Counted from the stretch's first letter, positions 1 through 7,945 are shown. The stretch is DNA of 64,000 nucleotides from Neobacillus sp. FSL H8-0543 (GCF_038592905.1 NZ_CP151943.1:3236501-3300500); one strand, 5' to 3'. Notes: generated by a model not told the origin, from the letters alone. Numbers and translations: made by a program.

Positions 1-216
1 AAAAATTGAGTAACCAAAGATCTTATGATCAACAGTTTTATGTAAGGCTTCTATTAGAGGTTGCGGGACGGGTAAATCCATATCTGCCGTAAATAACGGT
101 AAGGTTTCCTCATCATATCGATCAGTAAAACCCATTTGCTTAAGTAAGTCTCCTCCGTCCCATTTTATGGAATAAGTTCCTCTTCGGTTGACGATTTCAT
201 CAAAGTTATAGATCAT
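1..216 (-). CDS. MalY/PatB-type C-S lyase (aminotransferase fold), N-terminal part
   Basis: The 72 visible codons begin at an ATG preceded by an AAAGGGGAAAA ribosome site and run off the left edge. The peptide has an N-terminal 'NRRGTYSIKWD' stretch, then 'PLFTADMDLPVPQPLIEAL' and 'HKIFGYS', which match the start of PLP-dependent cystathionine beta-lyases of the MalY/PatB family. Known members cleave C-S bonds of cystathionine or cysteine conjugates in the cytosol. The PLP lysine lies outside the window, so activity cannot be judged. It is transcribed divergently from the acetyltransferase at 392. Confidence 0.75.
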   Translation of the reverse strand, partial: MIYNFDEIVNRRGTYSIKWDGGDLLKQMGFTDRYDEETLPLFTADMDLPVPQPLIEALHKTVDHKIFGYSIF

Positions 217-391
217 TTATTTTTCCCCTTTCGAATATACCGATTTATTAAGATATTTTATGACAGTTAACATGATAAATATAGTATCATCATATTAAAA
301 ATAAATTATCAAAGGTTTCCTTAATTTTAACAGACTTTGGATTATACCTCATGTTTTTACACTTAGAGAAACTTAAAAGGAGGAGAAGCGA

Positions 392-898
392 ATGGAAATA
401 AGATTACTTGTACGCACTGATGCAGAAAGTTATTGGAAGTTGAGATTAGAGGCACTTAAGAAAAACCCGGAAGCCTTTTTAACTAGCTATGAAGATGCAA
501 TTAAAAGAGAAAACCCAATTGAACAGGTTGCCAGCAGTTTCAAAACGGAAGGAAACTATACCTTTGGGGCTTTTGATCAGGATAACTTGATTGGTATGGT
601 GACGTTACTTCAGGAAAAGGCAGAAAAAATCCAGCACCGGGCGAATATTTATGCTATGTATGTCACACCTAAGAAACAAGGTTTAGGTGTTGGAGAGGCG
701 TTACTAATAGAGGCTTTGAATAAAGCGAGGACGATTGAAGCAATTGAAAAAATCAATCTAGCCGTAATGGCCAGCAATCAAAAAGCAAAGAAGCTCTATG
801 AAAAACTAGGATTTCAAACTTACGGGCTAGAGGAAAAAGCGATGAAAATAAATAATACCTATTATGATGATGAGCACATGGTACTGCATATTAAATAG
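392..898 (+). CDS. GNAT family N-acetyltransferase
   Basis: A 168-residue protein with an AAAGGAGGAG ribosome site ending about 7 bases before the ATG. Residues ~85-100 carry the acetyl-CoA loop 'TPKKQGLGVGEALL' (Q-x-x-G-x-G/A pattern), and the C-terminal third has 'ASNQKAKKLYEKLGFQTYG', the usual GNAT beta6-alpha4 segment. Length is normal for a single-domain GNAT. The substrate cannot be told from sequence. It stands alone, followed by a hairpin shared with the convergent DUF454 gene. Confidence 0.88.
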   Translation: MEIRLLVRTDAESYWKLRLEALKKNPEAFLTSYEDAIKRENPIEQVASSFKTEGNYTFGAFDQDNLIGMVTLLQEKAEKIQHRANIYAMYVTPKKQGLGVGEALLIEALNKARTIEAIEKINLAVMASNQKAKKLYEKLGFQTYGLEEKAMKINNTYYDDEHMVLHIK

Positions 899-904
899 AC
901 AACG

Positions 905-940
905 AATAAATGCATGGTGACTTAGCACCATGCATTTATT
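905..940. terminator. Bidirectional terminator
   Basis: Inverted repeat AAATGCATGGTG / CACCATGCATTT (908-919 and 926-937) between the convergent acetyltransferase and DUF454 genes. Confidence 0.7.
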
Positions 941-1310
941 GAGGAACCGTTTTTATTTTATAGATGAAATAATAATATTTATAGATAACGATCGCTAGAA
1001 GCGTGACCCTTACTAGTAAATTATTAACCAGGAAGAAGGCGATCGCTATCATTACATCTGCAAATAATAAAATGGTCAGTTTCTGTTTTAATGTCATCGA
1101 CCGTTCTTTGACGAAGCTTTCCAAATGGCGCTTATAAACATTTGTCCCTTTAAACCATATCTCAAATCGTTCAGATCCTTTTACAAAGCAGAAGGATGCT
1201 AACAGTAATAGAGGAGTTGTTGGCAATAACGGAAGTACAATTCCCAAAATCCCGAGGCCAAGGGAGATAAAACCAATGATGATATATAGAAGTTTAATGA
1301 CCTTCTTAAT
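936..1310 (-). CDS. DUF454 (YbaN-like) inner-membrane protein, probable ATT start
   Basis: The protein reads 'GFISLGLGILGIVLPLLPTTP' near its N-terminus, followed by 'LLLLASFCFVKGS', the hallmark of DUF454/YbaN membrane proteins, with two further hydrophobic helices at the C-terminus. No ATG, GTG or TTG lies in frame before the conserved first helix; the first usable one is a TTG at 1247, which would remove half of that helix. An AAAGAGGGGG ribosome site (1328-1319) sits 8 bases ahead of an in-frame ATT at 1310, giving 124 residues. A G-run frameshift from an ATG in another frame is the alternative. Function of the family is unknown. Confidence 0.7.
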   Translation of the reverse strand: MKKVIKLLYIIIGFISLGLGILGIVLPLLPTTPLLLLASFCFVKGSERFEIWFKGTNVYKRHLESFVKERSMTLKQKLTILLFADVMIAIAFFLVNNLLVRVTLLAIVIYKYYYFIYKIKTVPQ

Positions 1311-1476
1311 GATGATTGCCCCCTCTTTAGCTTTTGTGTCATACTGATTTTTCTCTATTATAACATTTTTAATGTGAAAAAATTATGTCTGAAAATCCAC
1401 AATAACTGTTTTAAATCACTTAAAGGAAACTAGGTTTATGATAAAATGGGAAGGCAGAGAATGGAGGTTGCAGCTC

Positions 1477-1932
1477 ATGAGTACTCTTTATCAAGTTCTT
1501 GTAGTCATACATATTTTTTCAGCTATTTTAGGCATGGGTCCTGGGTTTATTTTAATGACGGTTGTGAAAGGGTCGAAAACAATGACCGAATTAAGACATT
1601 CCCATGCAATAAGGCATTCCCTACATATTTTTGTCATGATTGGCGGTACCCTTTTATTAATTACTGGTTTAATCATGGGTTCCATAAATCTAAATCTATT
1701 TAAAATGGGCTGGTATGTAACAAGTCTCGGACTCTTTTTGGCAGCACTTGCCATGGGACCGCTCGTTTTGTCACCAAGGTCAAAACCTATTAAAGCATTA
1801 TTACATTCCCACCAAGGCGATGACATTCCTGAAGAATACAATCGATTATCAAAAGAACTTTTTCGCTATGAATCCCTTGAAAATATAATTTTCCTGATCA
1901 TTATTGCGTTAATGATTCTAAAACCATTTTAA
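1477..1932 (+). CDS. DUF2269-like integral membrane protein
   Basis: Start chosen at ATG 1477 because GGAGG lies 9 bases upstream; a longer frame from 1438 has no ribosome site. The 151 residues hold four hydrophobic helices, with 'VVIHIFSAILGMGPGFI' in the first, an H-S-H/R-H-S-L-H histidine-rich turn before the second, and a charged segment before the last. This pattern fits DUF2269-type bacterial membrane proteins, whose role is unknown. It appears monocistronic and ends in its own hairpin. Confidence 0.65.
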   Translation: MSTLYQVLVVIHIFSAILGMGPGFILMTVVKGSKTMTELRHSHAIRHSLHIFVMIGGTLLLITGLIMGSINLNLFKMGWYVTSLGLFLAALAMGPLVLSPRSKPIKALLHSHQGDDIPEEYNRLSKELFRYESLENIIFLIIIALMILKPF

Positions 1933-1938
1933 TATAAA

Positions 1939-1971
1939 GGGTATGGCTAATGAACAGCCATTCCTTTTTTT
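1939..1971 (+). terminator. Rho-independent terminator
   Basis: ATGGCT / AGCCAT stem with a T-run follows the DUF2269-like gene. Confidence 0.55.
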
Positions 1972-2086
1972 ATTTGTATAAATATGAATTACCTTAATTT
2001 TAATAAAAATGATCATGTAAATATTTCTTTGTGCGTGTGAATATACATACGATAATCATTATTTATTGAAATGGGGGGATCAGGTC

Positions 2087-2410
2087 TTGAAATTCAAGAT
2101 ACATCGCTGTAATTGTCGCAATATTTGGTCCGTTCAAAACAGAAAGACGAAGTTGATTGTATCGAGTATCCTTCTAAATGGGAAATGGAGTACGGAAATA
2201 AAACCAGAAAGGATACGTAATCCAAAAGGATTTGTTACAACAACAAGTAGTCAAGATATTATACTGAATCCTGCCTTGGAATTAGTGGAACAATATATTA
2301 AGGTCGAACAATTAATTTATGATAAAAGAAAGGTAAACTTTAACTTGAAAGAAGGGGAAAATTTATATTTTGCTGATGATGGTAGCTGTTACGTGGTTAA
2401 AAAGGGTTAA
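2087..2410 (+). CDS. Hypothetical protein
   Basis: TTG start at 2087, 6-7 bases after a GGGGGGAT ribosome site; 107 residues. The N-terminus is basic with 'HRCNCRNIW', the middle is beta-rich, and the C-terminus reads 'GENLYFADDGSCYVVKKG'. No transmembrane helix or known motif was recognised. The two N-terminal cysteines and the late cysteine could bind metal, but that is a guess. It ends in a clear terminator and has no obvious partner. Confidence 0.6.
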   Translation: MKFKIHRCNCRNIWSVQNRKTKLIVSSILLNGKWSTEIKPERIRNPKGFVTTTSSQDIILNPALELVEQYIKVEQLIYDKRKVNFNLKEGENLYFADDGSCYVVKKG

Positions 2411-2415
2411 AGATT

Positions 2416-2452
2416 GAGAGCTGTCCCTGTGGTAGCTCTCTTTCGTTTTTTT
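2416..2452 (+). terminator. Rho-independent terminator
   Basis: GAGAGCT / AGCTCTC stem followed by TTTCGTTTTTTTT. Confidence 0.75.
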
Positions 2453-2546
2453 TGCTGAACATCAGGTTTAGTTTTTGAAGGAATTTGCCAAACTGATAGG
2501 GAACTAAGTTAGTTAAATAGATTATTAGGAAGGGAGATTGGTTTGG

Positions 2547-3224
2547 GTGAAGAAATATAATGTTCATACATATGAAGAAGCGATCGAGGTAATTAAGGAA
2601 ATTGGTTTTCTGCCACTTGCGTCGCTTATTCCTGGGTATCCTTCTTTGGACAGCATGACTGCCAAAGAGCAGTGGCATACAGGCACAGAATTCGATCCAT
2701 GGTTATGGCGTGCGAAGTTCCCGGTTGATGGTGCCGCAGCTTACGGTAAATTTGTTAAAAAGAAATCGGTGTTAATCTCTAGTGAATGGCTGCCGATGGT
2801 TAAGGCAGTCTTGGGATCCCGTCATTCATTAAAGCAGCGCTATCAAGATGGATTAGTTTCTCGTGAGGCATTGGAGCTATTTGAGTTAATTCGTGAGAGT
2901 GAAGGAATCGACACGAGATTATTGAGAGTGCAGGCCGGAATGAAGGATAAGGAAAAGAAAAAGTCATTTGATAACGCTTTGCTGGAATTGCAAGGTTCGA
3001 TGGATATAGTCGTTGCTGGCACCAAGGCGAAAACAAACGACCAGGGTGAGAAAAATGGCTGGAGCAGTACCGCTTTCGAAACAATGTTGCACTGGACAGA
3101 GCATAATCGTATCGCTGAAACCCCGATCGAAATGGAAGATGCAAAAATGATGCTTAAGGATCACTTTGCAAGCTTTTGTAGTGAAGAGACAATGAAGGCT
3201 TTTGCGAAAATATTTAAGTTTTAA
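2547..3224 (+). CDS. AlkZ-related protein
   Basis: GTG 2547 is preferred because AGGAAGGGAG ends 10 bases before it; the in-frame TTG at 2538 is too close. The 225 residues open with 'YEEAIEVIKEIGFLPLASLIPGYPSL', continue through 'WHTGTEFDPWLWR' and 'YGKFVKKKSVLIS', and later 'LELQGSMDIVVAGTK'. I recognise this as the Bacilli family usually named AlkZ-related, a distant relative of winged-helix DNA glycosylases. The catalytic Q-x-Q/D features of AlkZ were not identified, so a glycosylase role is unproven. Confidence 0.68.
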   Translation: MKKYNVHTYEEAIEVIKEIGFLPLASLIPGYPSLDSMTAKEQWHTGTEFDPWLWRAKFPVDGAAAYGKFVKKKSVLISSEWLPMVKAVLGSRHSLKQRYQDGLVSREALELFELIRESEGIDTRLLRVQAGMKDKEKKKSFDNALLELQGSMDIVVAGTKAKTNDQGEKNGWSSTAFETMLHWTEHNRIAETPIEMEDAKMMLKDHFASFCSEETMKAFAKIFKF

Positions 3225-3254
3225 GAGGAATCCATTGTGATTTCCTCTTTTTTC
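3224..3254 (+). terminator. Rho-independent terminator
   Basis: AGAGGAA / TTTCCTCT hairpin with a T-run directly after the AlkZ-related gene. Confidence 0.65.
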
Positions 3255-3456
3255 GTTTAAAAGGAGTCAATTAGTGTAATTTGCTGAAAAAACAGCTGAA
3301 ATTCTCTGGTCATATATTATAGGAAGGTCAGATATATCCGCGAAACAGATATTTGCGGAAAATTAATTATATCCGAGAAACCCCGAAATTAGCCTGTCCC
3401 ATCTGGAGCCAATCTCCATATTTATATAGTAAGAAACTTCAAGGTGGTGTAGTAAA

Positions 3457-3747
3457 GTGAGAAGAAAGAATAAAAAGCTGGCACTCTGCATCTTTCCCAA
3501 TTATAGATGGTGTGGACCGGGTTGTAGTGGACCAGGAGCACCTATAAATGATGTAGATGCCTGTTGTTATCGACATGACCGATGTCTTAGTCGAGGGAAT
3601 TCGTCTTGTTACTGTGATAAACAATTCATGGATTGCCTCTACTCAAAAATGAATCGGCGAACACAAAAAGGTAGACATGCAGCCCTTATGTATAATTTCA
3701 TGAAATTGAAAAGTTCGTTCACTTGTAACCATCCCAAAAATTATTAA
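3457..3747 (+). CDS. Phospholipase A2-like mini-protein
   Basis: A 96-residue, cysteine-rich protein starting at GTG 3457 behind AAGGTGGTG. It holds the two hallmarks of the PLA2 fold: a calcium-loop-like 'YRWCGPGCSGPG' (res ~16-27) and the active-site helix 'DACCYRHDRC' (res ~34-43) with the His-Asp pair, followed by 'CYCDKQFMDC', where the Asp corresponds to the third catalytic residue. This resembles the parvovirus VP1-type PLA2 domain. There is no signal peptide, so the cell compartment is unclear; a spore or lysis-released role is possible. Its stop overlaps the stop of the convergent gene by four bases. Confidence 0.72.
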   Translation: MRRKNKKLALCIFPNYRWCGPGCSGPGAPINDVDACCYRHDRCLSRGNSSCYCDKQFMDCLYSKMNRRTQKGRHAALMYNFMKLKSSFTCNHPKNY

Positions 3748-4220
3748 ACTTTCCTTAAGAGTGCCTTATTTTCTAGAATACAAACCCACCTATAATATCC
3801 TAACAATATAAGCAGAAGAATAGGATTTACGATTGCTGCATGCCAAATTTCCCACCAACCGTAATGAAAATATCCCCAAGGCTCAGGCAGTAAAGTAAGG
3901 TATTCGTAAATTAACATAAAAATCTCAAAGATGATTATGAATACTAGCTTTTGTATAAATTTGCCTTTATGAGGATACCAATTTAGAAAGAATATATTCA
4001 CAGGTGGTATTAATATCGTATGCGGAAGTATCCCCCTCCAATTTGGCTCATGATCGAAATACCAATAGCCGTGGTATTTATAATCAATAAAAGTATCGAA
4101 GAGTGTTTGGAAAGCAATTGTAAACATCCAAATATGAAGGATCTGGTTCCCTGATAGTTTTTTATTTGTTTTAAAGCCAATGATGTTAAATAAGATAATA
4201 GCAATCAAAAGTCCAATCAT
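3744..4220 (-). CDS. Four-helix membrane protein, CBO0543-like
   Basis: 158 residues with hydrophobic helices near residues 1-15, 28-42, 88-108 and 128-148, and aromatic-rich loops ('YKYHGYWYFDHEPNWRG', 'PWGYFHYGWWEIWHA'). This resembles the CBO0543 family of Bacilli and Clostridia membrane proteins, of unknown role; the assignment is from memory of the pattern only. A start is taken at ATG 4220, which follows AAGAGGATTACTT on the minus strand. It converges on the PLA2-like gene with a 4-bp stop overlap and no separating terminator. Confidence 0.6.
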   Translation of the reverse strand: MIGLLIAIILFNIIGFKTNKKLSGNQILHIWMFTIAFQTLFDTFIDYKYHGYWYFDHEPNWRGILPHTILIPPVNIFFLNWYPHKGKFIQKLVFIIIFEIFMLIYEYLTLLPEPWGYFHYGWWEIWHAAIVNPILLLILLGYYRWVCILENKALLRKV

Positions 4221-4442
4221 AAGTAATCCTCTTTTTTATTTTAAAATCCCCTAATAAAAAATGAACTATACCCAGAAAATTTCCTATTAGCTAAATGTCT
4301 TCTTTGGTATAATATTTATATTAGAATATTGTTATATGAACTGCAGTATTCTTTCAATGGATTTCTGTATTTTTAGTTAACTGTTTAAAAATAGGGCGAT
4401 TAGCATTTCATTTAGCTACTACAACTAACGTGATTTCGAACT

Positions 4443-4480
4443 AAAAAAACGTTGAGACAAATGCAGTGTCTCAACGTTTT
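4443..4480 (-). terminator. Terminator of the bioY-yhfT-yhfS operon
   Basis: Twelve-base stem AACGTTGAGACA / TGTCTCAACGTT (4448-4459, 4467-4478), with a T-run on the minus strand just after the thiolase stop. Confidence 0.85.
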
Positions 4481-4488
4481 TTCTTTTC

Positions 4489-5586
4489 TTATCGAACGGT
4501 TTCAAATAAGACAGCAACCCCGATGCCGCCGCCGCTGCCGATCGCAGCAAGGACGTATTTTGCTTCTTTTTGACGTTGTACTTCGTAGAAAAGCCGTGTA
4601 ACCAAAATGGCCCCAGATGCTCCGTAAGGATGACCGATGGTTAGAGCTCCGCCGCTAACGTTCAGCTTTTCGTAAGGAATCGAGAGCTCCTGTGCACAGG
4701 CGACGATTTTCGAGGCAAAGGCTTCATTGATTTCAATGAGATCGATGTCCTGAATTGTCAACCTGTTTCGTTCAAGTAAGGTTTTAATGGCTGGAATAGG
4801 TGCTGATCCTGGATAGTGAGGATGAACAGCTGCGACCTGACTGTCGACGAATCGGAGGATTGGCTTGAGGCCGAGACGTAATGCAGAGTTTTCTTCCATC
4901 ACCACGGCCGCTGCCGCACCATCTTGAATTCCACAGCTGTTGGCTGCCGTAACTGTATTGTTTTCTCCAGAAAGTATTGGTTTTGCCCGTTTAACAAGTG
5001 CCTCCATGTTCCGCTTTTTATGTAATCCTTCATCCTGGTACCATTGTGCTACAGGAAGGATTTCCTCCTTGAAAAAGCCTCTTTCAAAAGATTCCCAGCT
5101 GCGTCGATAACTTAAGAGGGCATAATCATCCTGTTGGTCTTTTGTTATTCCATATTTCGTGGCAACAAATTCTGCAGCCTCGACCATATCCGGGTCGCCA
5201 AGGCTGTCCGGTGAAAAGCGGGCGCGCTTCAGGTATGGGGAGGTGCTCGTGCTTTCGACTCCGCCCGCAATGTAGCACTGACCGGCGCCTGCCTGAATCA
5301 AGCAGCATGCGATTCGAATGGCTTCGAGTCCGGCGCTGCATTGACGGTCAATCGTTAATCCTGGTATAGAAAGCGGAAGACCAGCTTCCAAAACTGATAA
5401 CCTGCCAATGTTTCCTCCGGGACCAGTGACATTTCCTACTATCACATCATCCACTTTGGCTTCAATGCCACTGGCTAATTGACGAAGAAGAGGGGCAACC
5501 AGTTCATGTGGTTGAAATGTCTGCAGTATCCCATTCTTTTTTCCAATTGGCGTACGTTTTGCTTGGACAATTACGGCTCTGCTAAT
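4489..5586 (-). CDS. yhfS: Thiolase (acetyl-CoA C-acyltransferase, YhfS-like), ATT start
   Basis: Read from an ATT at 5586 this gives 365 residues opening '(M)SRAVIVQAKRTPIGKKNG', exactly where thiolases begin. An in-frame TGA at 5595-5593 excludes any earlier start and no ATG/GTG/TTG occurs before 5454, which would delete 44 conserved residues. The ATT overlaps the ligase stop (CATTAG) and has AAGGTGA six bases ahead. Motifs: nucleophile Cys in 'DRQCSAGLEAI', 'NEAF', and 'GGALTIGHPYGASG'. The usual second catalytic Cys near the C-terminus is absent ('AAIGSGGGIG'). Last gene of a biotin-linked operon; substrate unknown. Confidence 0.85.
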   Translation of the reverse strand: MSRAVIVQAKRTPIGKKNGILQTFQPHELVAPLLRQLASGIEAKVDDVIVGNVTGPGGNIGRLSVLEAGLPLSIPGLTIDRQCSAGLEAIRIACCLIQAGAGQCYIAGGVESTSTSPYLKRARFSPDSLGDPDMVEAAEFVATKYGITKDQQDDYALLSYRRSWESFERGFFKEEILPVAQWYQDEGLHKKRNMEALVKRAKPILSGENNTVTAANSCGIQDGAAAAVVMEENSALRLGLKPILRFVDSQVAAVHPHYPGSAPIPAIKTLLERNRLTIQDIDLIEINEAFASKIVACAQELSIPYEKLNVSGGALTIGHPYGASGAILVTRLFYEVQRQKEAKYVLAAIGSGGGIGVAVLFETVR

Positions 5587-7039
5587 GGCTCTTCACCTTG
5601 CTTTCGATTAATGCTTTTAGTTGTGACCGGGCTATTTTACCGCTTGTGGTGTGCGGTATTTCCGTCAAGAAAATCCACTTCCTCGGGACTTTATAGGGAG
5701 ATAAATTCACTTTACATAACCTTTTTAATTCCTTTGTTGTGGCGGTACCTTTAATAACAGCAGTGGCAATCTGCCCCCAGTATGGGTCTCTGATGCCAAT
5801 AACCGCTACTTCCTCTACGTTTGGATGAGTTCCGACTACTTTTTCAATCTCTTCTGGAAAAATATTAATACCTCCGTATAAGATCATGTTTGCCTCACGT
5901 CCAGCAAGATAGAGAAAGCCATCTTCATCGAAATAACCCATATCGTCAACAGTCATCCAGCCATTTTCATCCTCGATGGTCTGGATCCCTAGCCCATTAT
6001 TTTCAAGGTACCCATTAAAGAGCATGTTACTTCTAACATATATTTTCCCTGTTTCCATTGGCTTTGCAGCTTGGAAATTGTCCCGGCGAATTTGAATTTC
6101 GACGTTATGACAAGGTCTGCCAACCGAACCAGGTTTTCGTGCATTTTCTACGTTCGTTAAGACCGTAATAAAACTAAGCTCACTTGCACCATAAAATTCG
6201 TACATCGAGAAATGCGGGAACAAGGTTTGAAGATGCTCCTTAGAATGATCTTCCCACTTCGCACCAGAAGAGAGGAGTTTTACGGGTTTCTCAATTGAAC
6301 GCTCCTCCATTAGCAAGGCAGCTATCATTGTCGGGACCAGATATACAACCGTGATTGGATGTGTTTCGATTAACGATAGTGTTCGGTTTGGGGAGAATTT
6401 TTCAAGTAGGTAGACGGTTCCTCCCAGGTACAAGGTGCTGATGACCCCATATAAGAAATGGGAATGAATCAAGGCTCCAGGAATGAGGACATGATTGTTT
6501 TCATCGAGCTGAAAATCGATTTTGGTACAATCAAAACTAGCAAGCCAGGAATCATGGGATCGGATAAATGCCTTCGGATCACCAGTTGTACCTGAGGTAA
6601 AGCCCATATAAAAGGGCTGCTTTCCATCGATATCCACTTTTCTTACCCAAGTGGTTTGGTCGATTTCCAGTTGGCACTCCTCATAGATGATAACCCTTGG
6701 ATGGAGGTGCTTGACCTTCGGAAACAGTTCCCTTGTTGTGATAAAAATGGAGGGGCGGGATAGGGTCAATCGAGTTTGCCATTCTGTTTCTGTCCACTTT
6801 ATATCAAAGGGAACAGAGGTCCAGCCAGCGGTGGCAGCCCCCGTGAAAAGCTGGAGGAAGGGAATTCCGTTTGGAAGCAATATTCCTACTATTTGATTTG
6901 TCGGTTTTAGTGAATCAAGCCAATTAGCCGTTTTCCAAACCCGCTCCTGCCAGGTTCGATACGTAATTCTTTCCTTTAGTGTGTGAATGGCGACTTTATC
7001 TGGGGAATGGTGTAAATAGGTTTCAGTAATAGAAGCCAA
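5582..7039 (-). CDS. yhfT: Acyl-CoA ligase / AMP-binding enzyme (YhfT-like)
   Basis: 485 residues from a TTG at 7039 with AAAGGAGAAA upstream. The adenylation P-loop 'MGFTSGTTGDPKAF' is at ~145-158, 'YEFYGASE' (A5) at ~275, 'MTVDDMGYFDEDGFLYLAGR' (A7/A8) at ~365-385, and the A10 lysine in 'PHTTSGKIARS' near the end. It should activate a fatty or other carboxylic acid as an acyl-adenylate and then acyl-CoA. Order after bioY and before yhfS is the same as yhfU-yhfT-yhfS of B. subtilis, whose operon is known to answer to BirA. It overlaps the thiolase start, implying translational coupling. Confidence 0.88.
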   Translation of the reverse strand: MASITETYLHHSPDKVAIHTLKERITYRTWQERVWKTANWLDSLKPTNQIVGILLPNGIPFLQLFTGAATAGWTSVPFDIKWTETEWQTRLTLSRPSIFITTRELFPKVKHLHPRVIIYEECQLEIDQTTWVRKVDIDGKQPFYMGFTSGTTGDPKAFIRSHDSWLASFDCTKIDFQLDENNHVLIPGALIHSHFLYGVISTLYLGGTVYLLEKFSPNRTLSLIETHPITVVYLVPTMIAALLMEERSIEKPVKLLSSGAKWEDHSKEHLQTLFPHFSMYEFYGASELSFITVLTNVENARKPGSVGRPCHNVEIQIRRDNFQAAKPMETGKIYVRSNMLFNGYLENNGLGIQTIEDENGWMTVDDMGYFDEDGFLYLAGREANMILYGGINIFPEEIEKVVGTHPNVEEVAVIGIRDPYWGQIATAVIKGTATTKELKRLCKVNLSPYKVPRKWIFLTEIPHTTSGKIARSQLKALIESKVKSH

Positions 7040-7055
7040 GGTATTTCTCCTTTCT

Positions 7056-7083
7056 TAAAAAAATGAGACACCTAAAGTGTCTC
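7056..7083 (-). terminator. Intra-operon terminator overlapping the bioY stop
   Basis: GAGACAC / GTGTCTC stem (7077-7083 and 7065-7071) with the bioY TAG in the loop and a T-run on the minus strand, placed between bioY and yhfT. It should lower expression of the enzymes relative to the transporter. Confidence 0.65.
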
Positions 7084-7635
7084 AGCGTTTTTATATAGGT
7101 TGCGTTTAATAACAGGTGATTTCAATAGCCTGAAAGTGAGTATTGAAGCAATGGTCGCTTTCAATACGTCACCTGGAATATACACAAGGCTGACTTTGAT
7201 TGCTTCTACTAATTTTAAATCCAAAACAAAGGCTTGTACAGGAATACCAATTAAATAGATAATAAAAATTCCGGCTGTCAAATTTACGAGCAATATATTG
7301 CGTAATCGTAAGGTGCGGAAGCGGTGAATTAGAAAACCGATAATAAAAGCGGCTAAAGGATAGGAGAATAAGTAGCCGGCACTTGGTCCGACAAATACTC
7401 CGATTCCGCCACGGCCTCCGGATAATAACGGTGCTCCGGCAGCAACAACTAACAAGAAAATCGTCATGCTCCATGCCCCTAATCGTGCTCCTAATACCCC
7501 ACCTGCGAGTAGTACCCCTAATGTTTGCAGGGTAATTGGAACAGGTGTAAAAGAAAGCATAAGCGGCGGAACAAAACCCAGTACCCCCATAAAAGCGGCA
7601 AGTAAAGCAACATATGTAATGTCTAAAACCTTCAT
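7072..7635 (-). CDS. bioY: BioY biotin transporter (ECF S component, YhfU-like)
   Basis: 187 residues, ATG with GAGGAG 8 bases upstream. Six hydrophobic segments and the BioY signatures 'TPVPITLQTLGVLLAGGVLGARLGAWSM' (split around res 31-56) and 'GGRGGIGVFVGPSAGYLFSYPLAAF' fit the S component that binds biotin in the membrane. BioY works with a shared EcfA/A'/T module; no such genes adjoin it here, but two ECF modules lie further along the window. A BirA-like operator covers its promoter. Confidence 0.92.
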   Translation of the reverse strand: MKVLDITYVALLAAFMGVLGFVPPLMLSFTPVPITLQTLGVLLAGGVLGARLGAWSMTIFLLVVAAGAPLLSGGRGGIGVFVGPSAGYLFSYPLAAFIIGFLIHRFRTLRLRNILLVNLTAGIFIIYLIGIPVQAFVLDLKLVEAIKVSLVYIPGDVLKATIASILTFRLLKSPVIKRNLYKNAETL

Positions 7636-7691
7636 ATTTCCACTCCTCTATTATTTTCTTAATTTTCATTTTATATTGAGCGTAAACCATA

Positions 7692-7720
7692 TGTCAACAT
7701 GTTTTTGTATTTGGTTAACA
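7692..7720 (-). promoter_or_regulatory. BirA-like operator and promoter of bioY-yhfT-yhfS
   Basis: On the minus strand TGTTAACC and GTTGACA are arranged as a 29-bp inverted repeat, matching the layout of the Bacillus BirA site (TTGTTAACC-N13-GGTTAACAA as I recall it). The right half doubles as a TTGACA -35 box, followed after 16 bases by TATAAA, so bound BirA would block the polymerase. A spare GTTAAC half-site lies at 7729-7734. Confidence 0.75.
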
Positions 7721-7760
7721 CAATGAAAGTTAACATTAAAAGTACCTATGGAAGGTTAGA

Positions 7761-7788
7761 GGAAAACCTACATAAGTATGGTTTTTCC
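7761..7788 (+). promoter_or_regulatory. Inverted repeat upstream of hpaB
   Basis: GGAAAACC ... GGTTTTTCC, an imperfect 28-bp palindrome in the 310-bp gap between bioY and hpaB. It is a candidate site for the regulator at 10201; no better promoter could be fixed. Inference only. Confidence 0.4.
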
Positions 7789-7945
7789 CAATTATCCATC
7801 AGGGTAAAGATAGTATGCGTTGAATTGATAGCTTACCTGACTAACAGAAGTGGGTAGTGAATGGGAAAAACTCTATCAGTTCCTGTTATTGTATAGAATT
7901 TTCAGATTAATTAGAATTAGAGAAGAAGTAAAAAATCACATAGAA

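Noticed and set aside
1446..1841. Alternative frames inside the DUF2269-like gene on both strands
   Set aside because: They overlap a membrane protein with a better ribosome site and show no family pattern.
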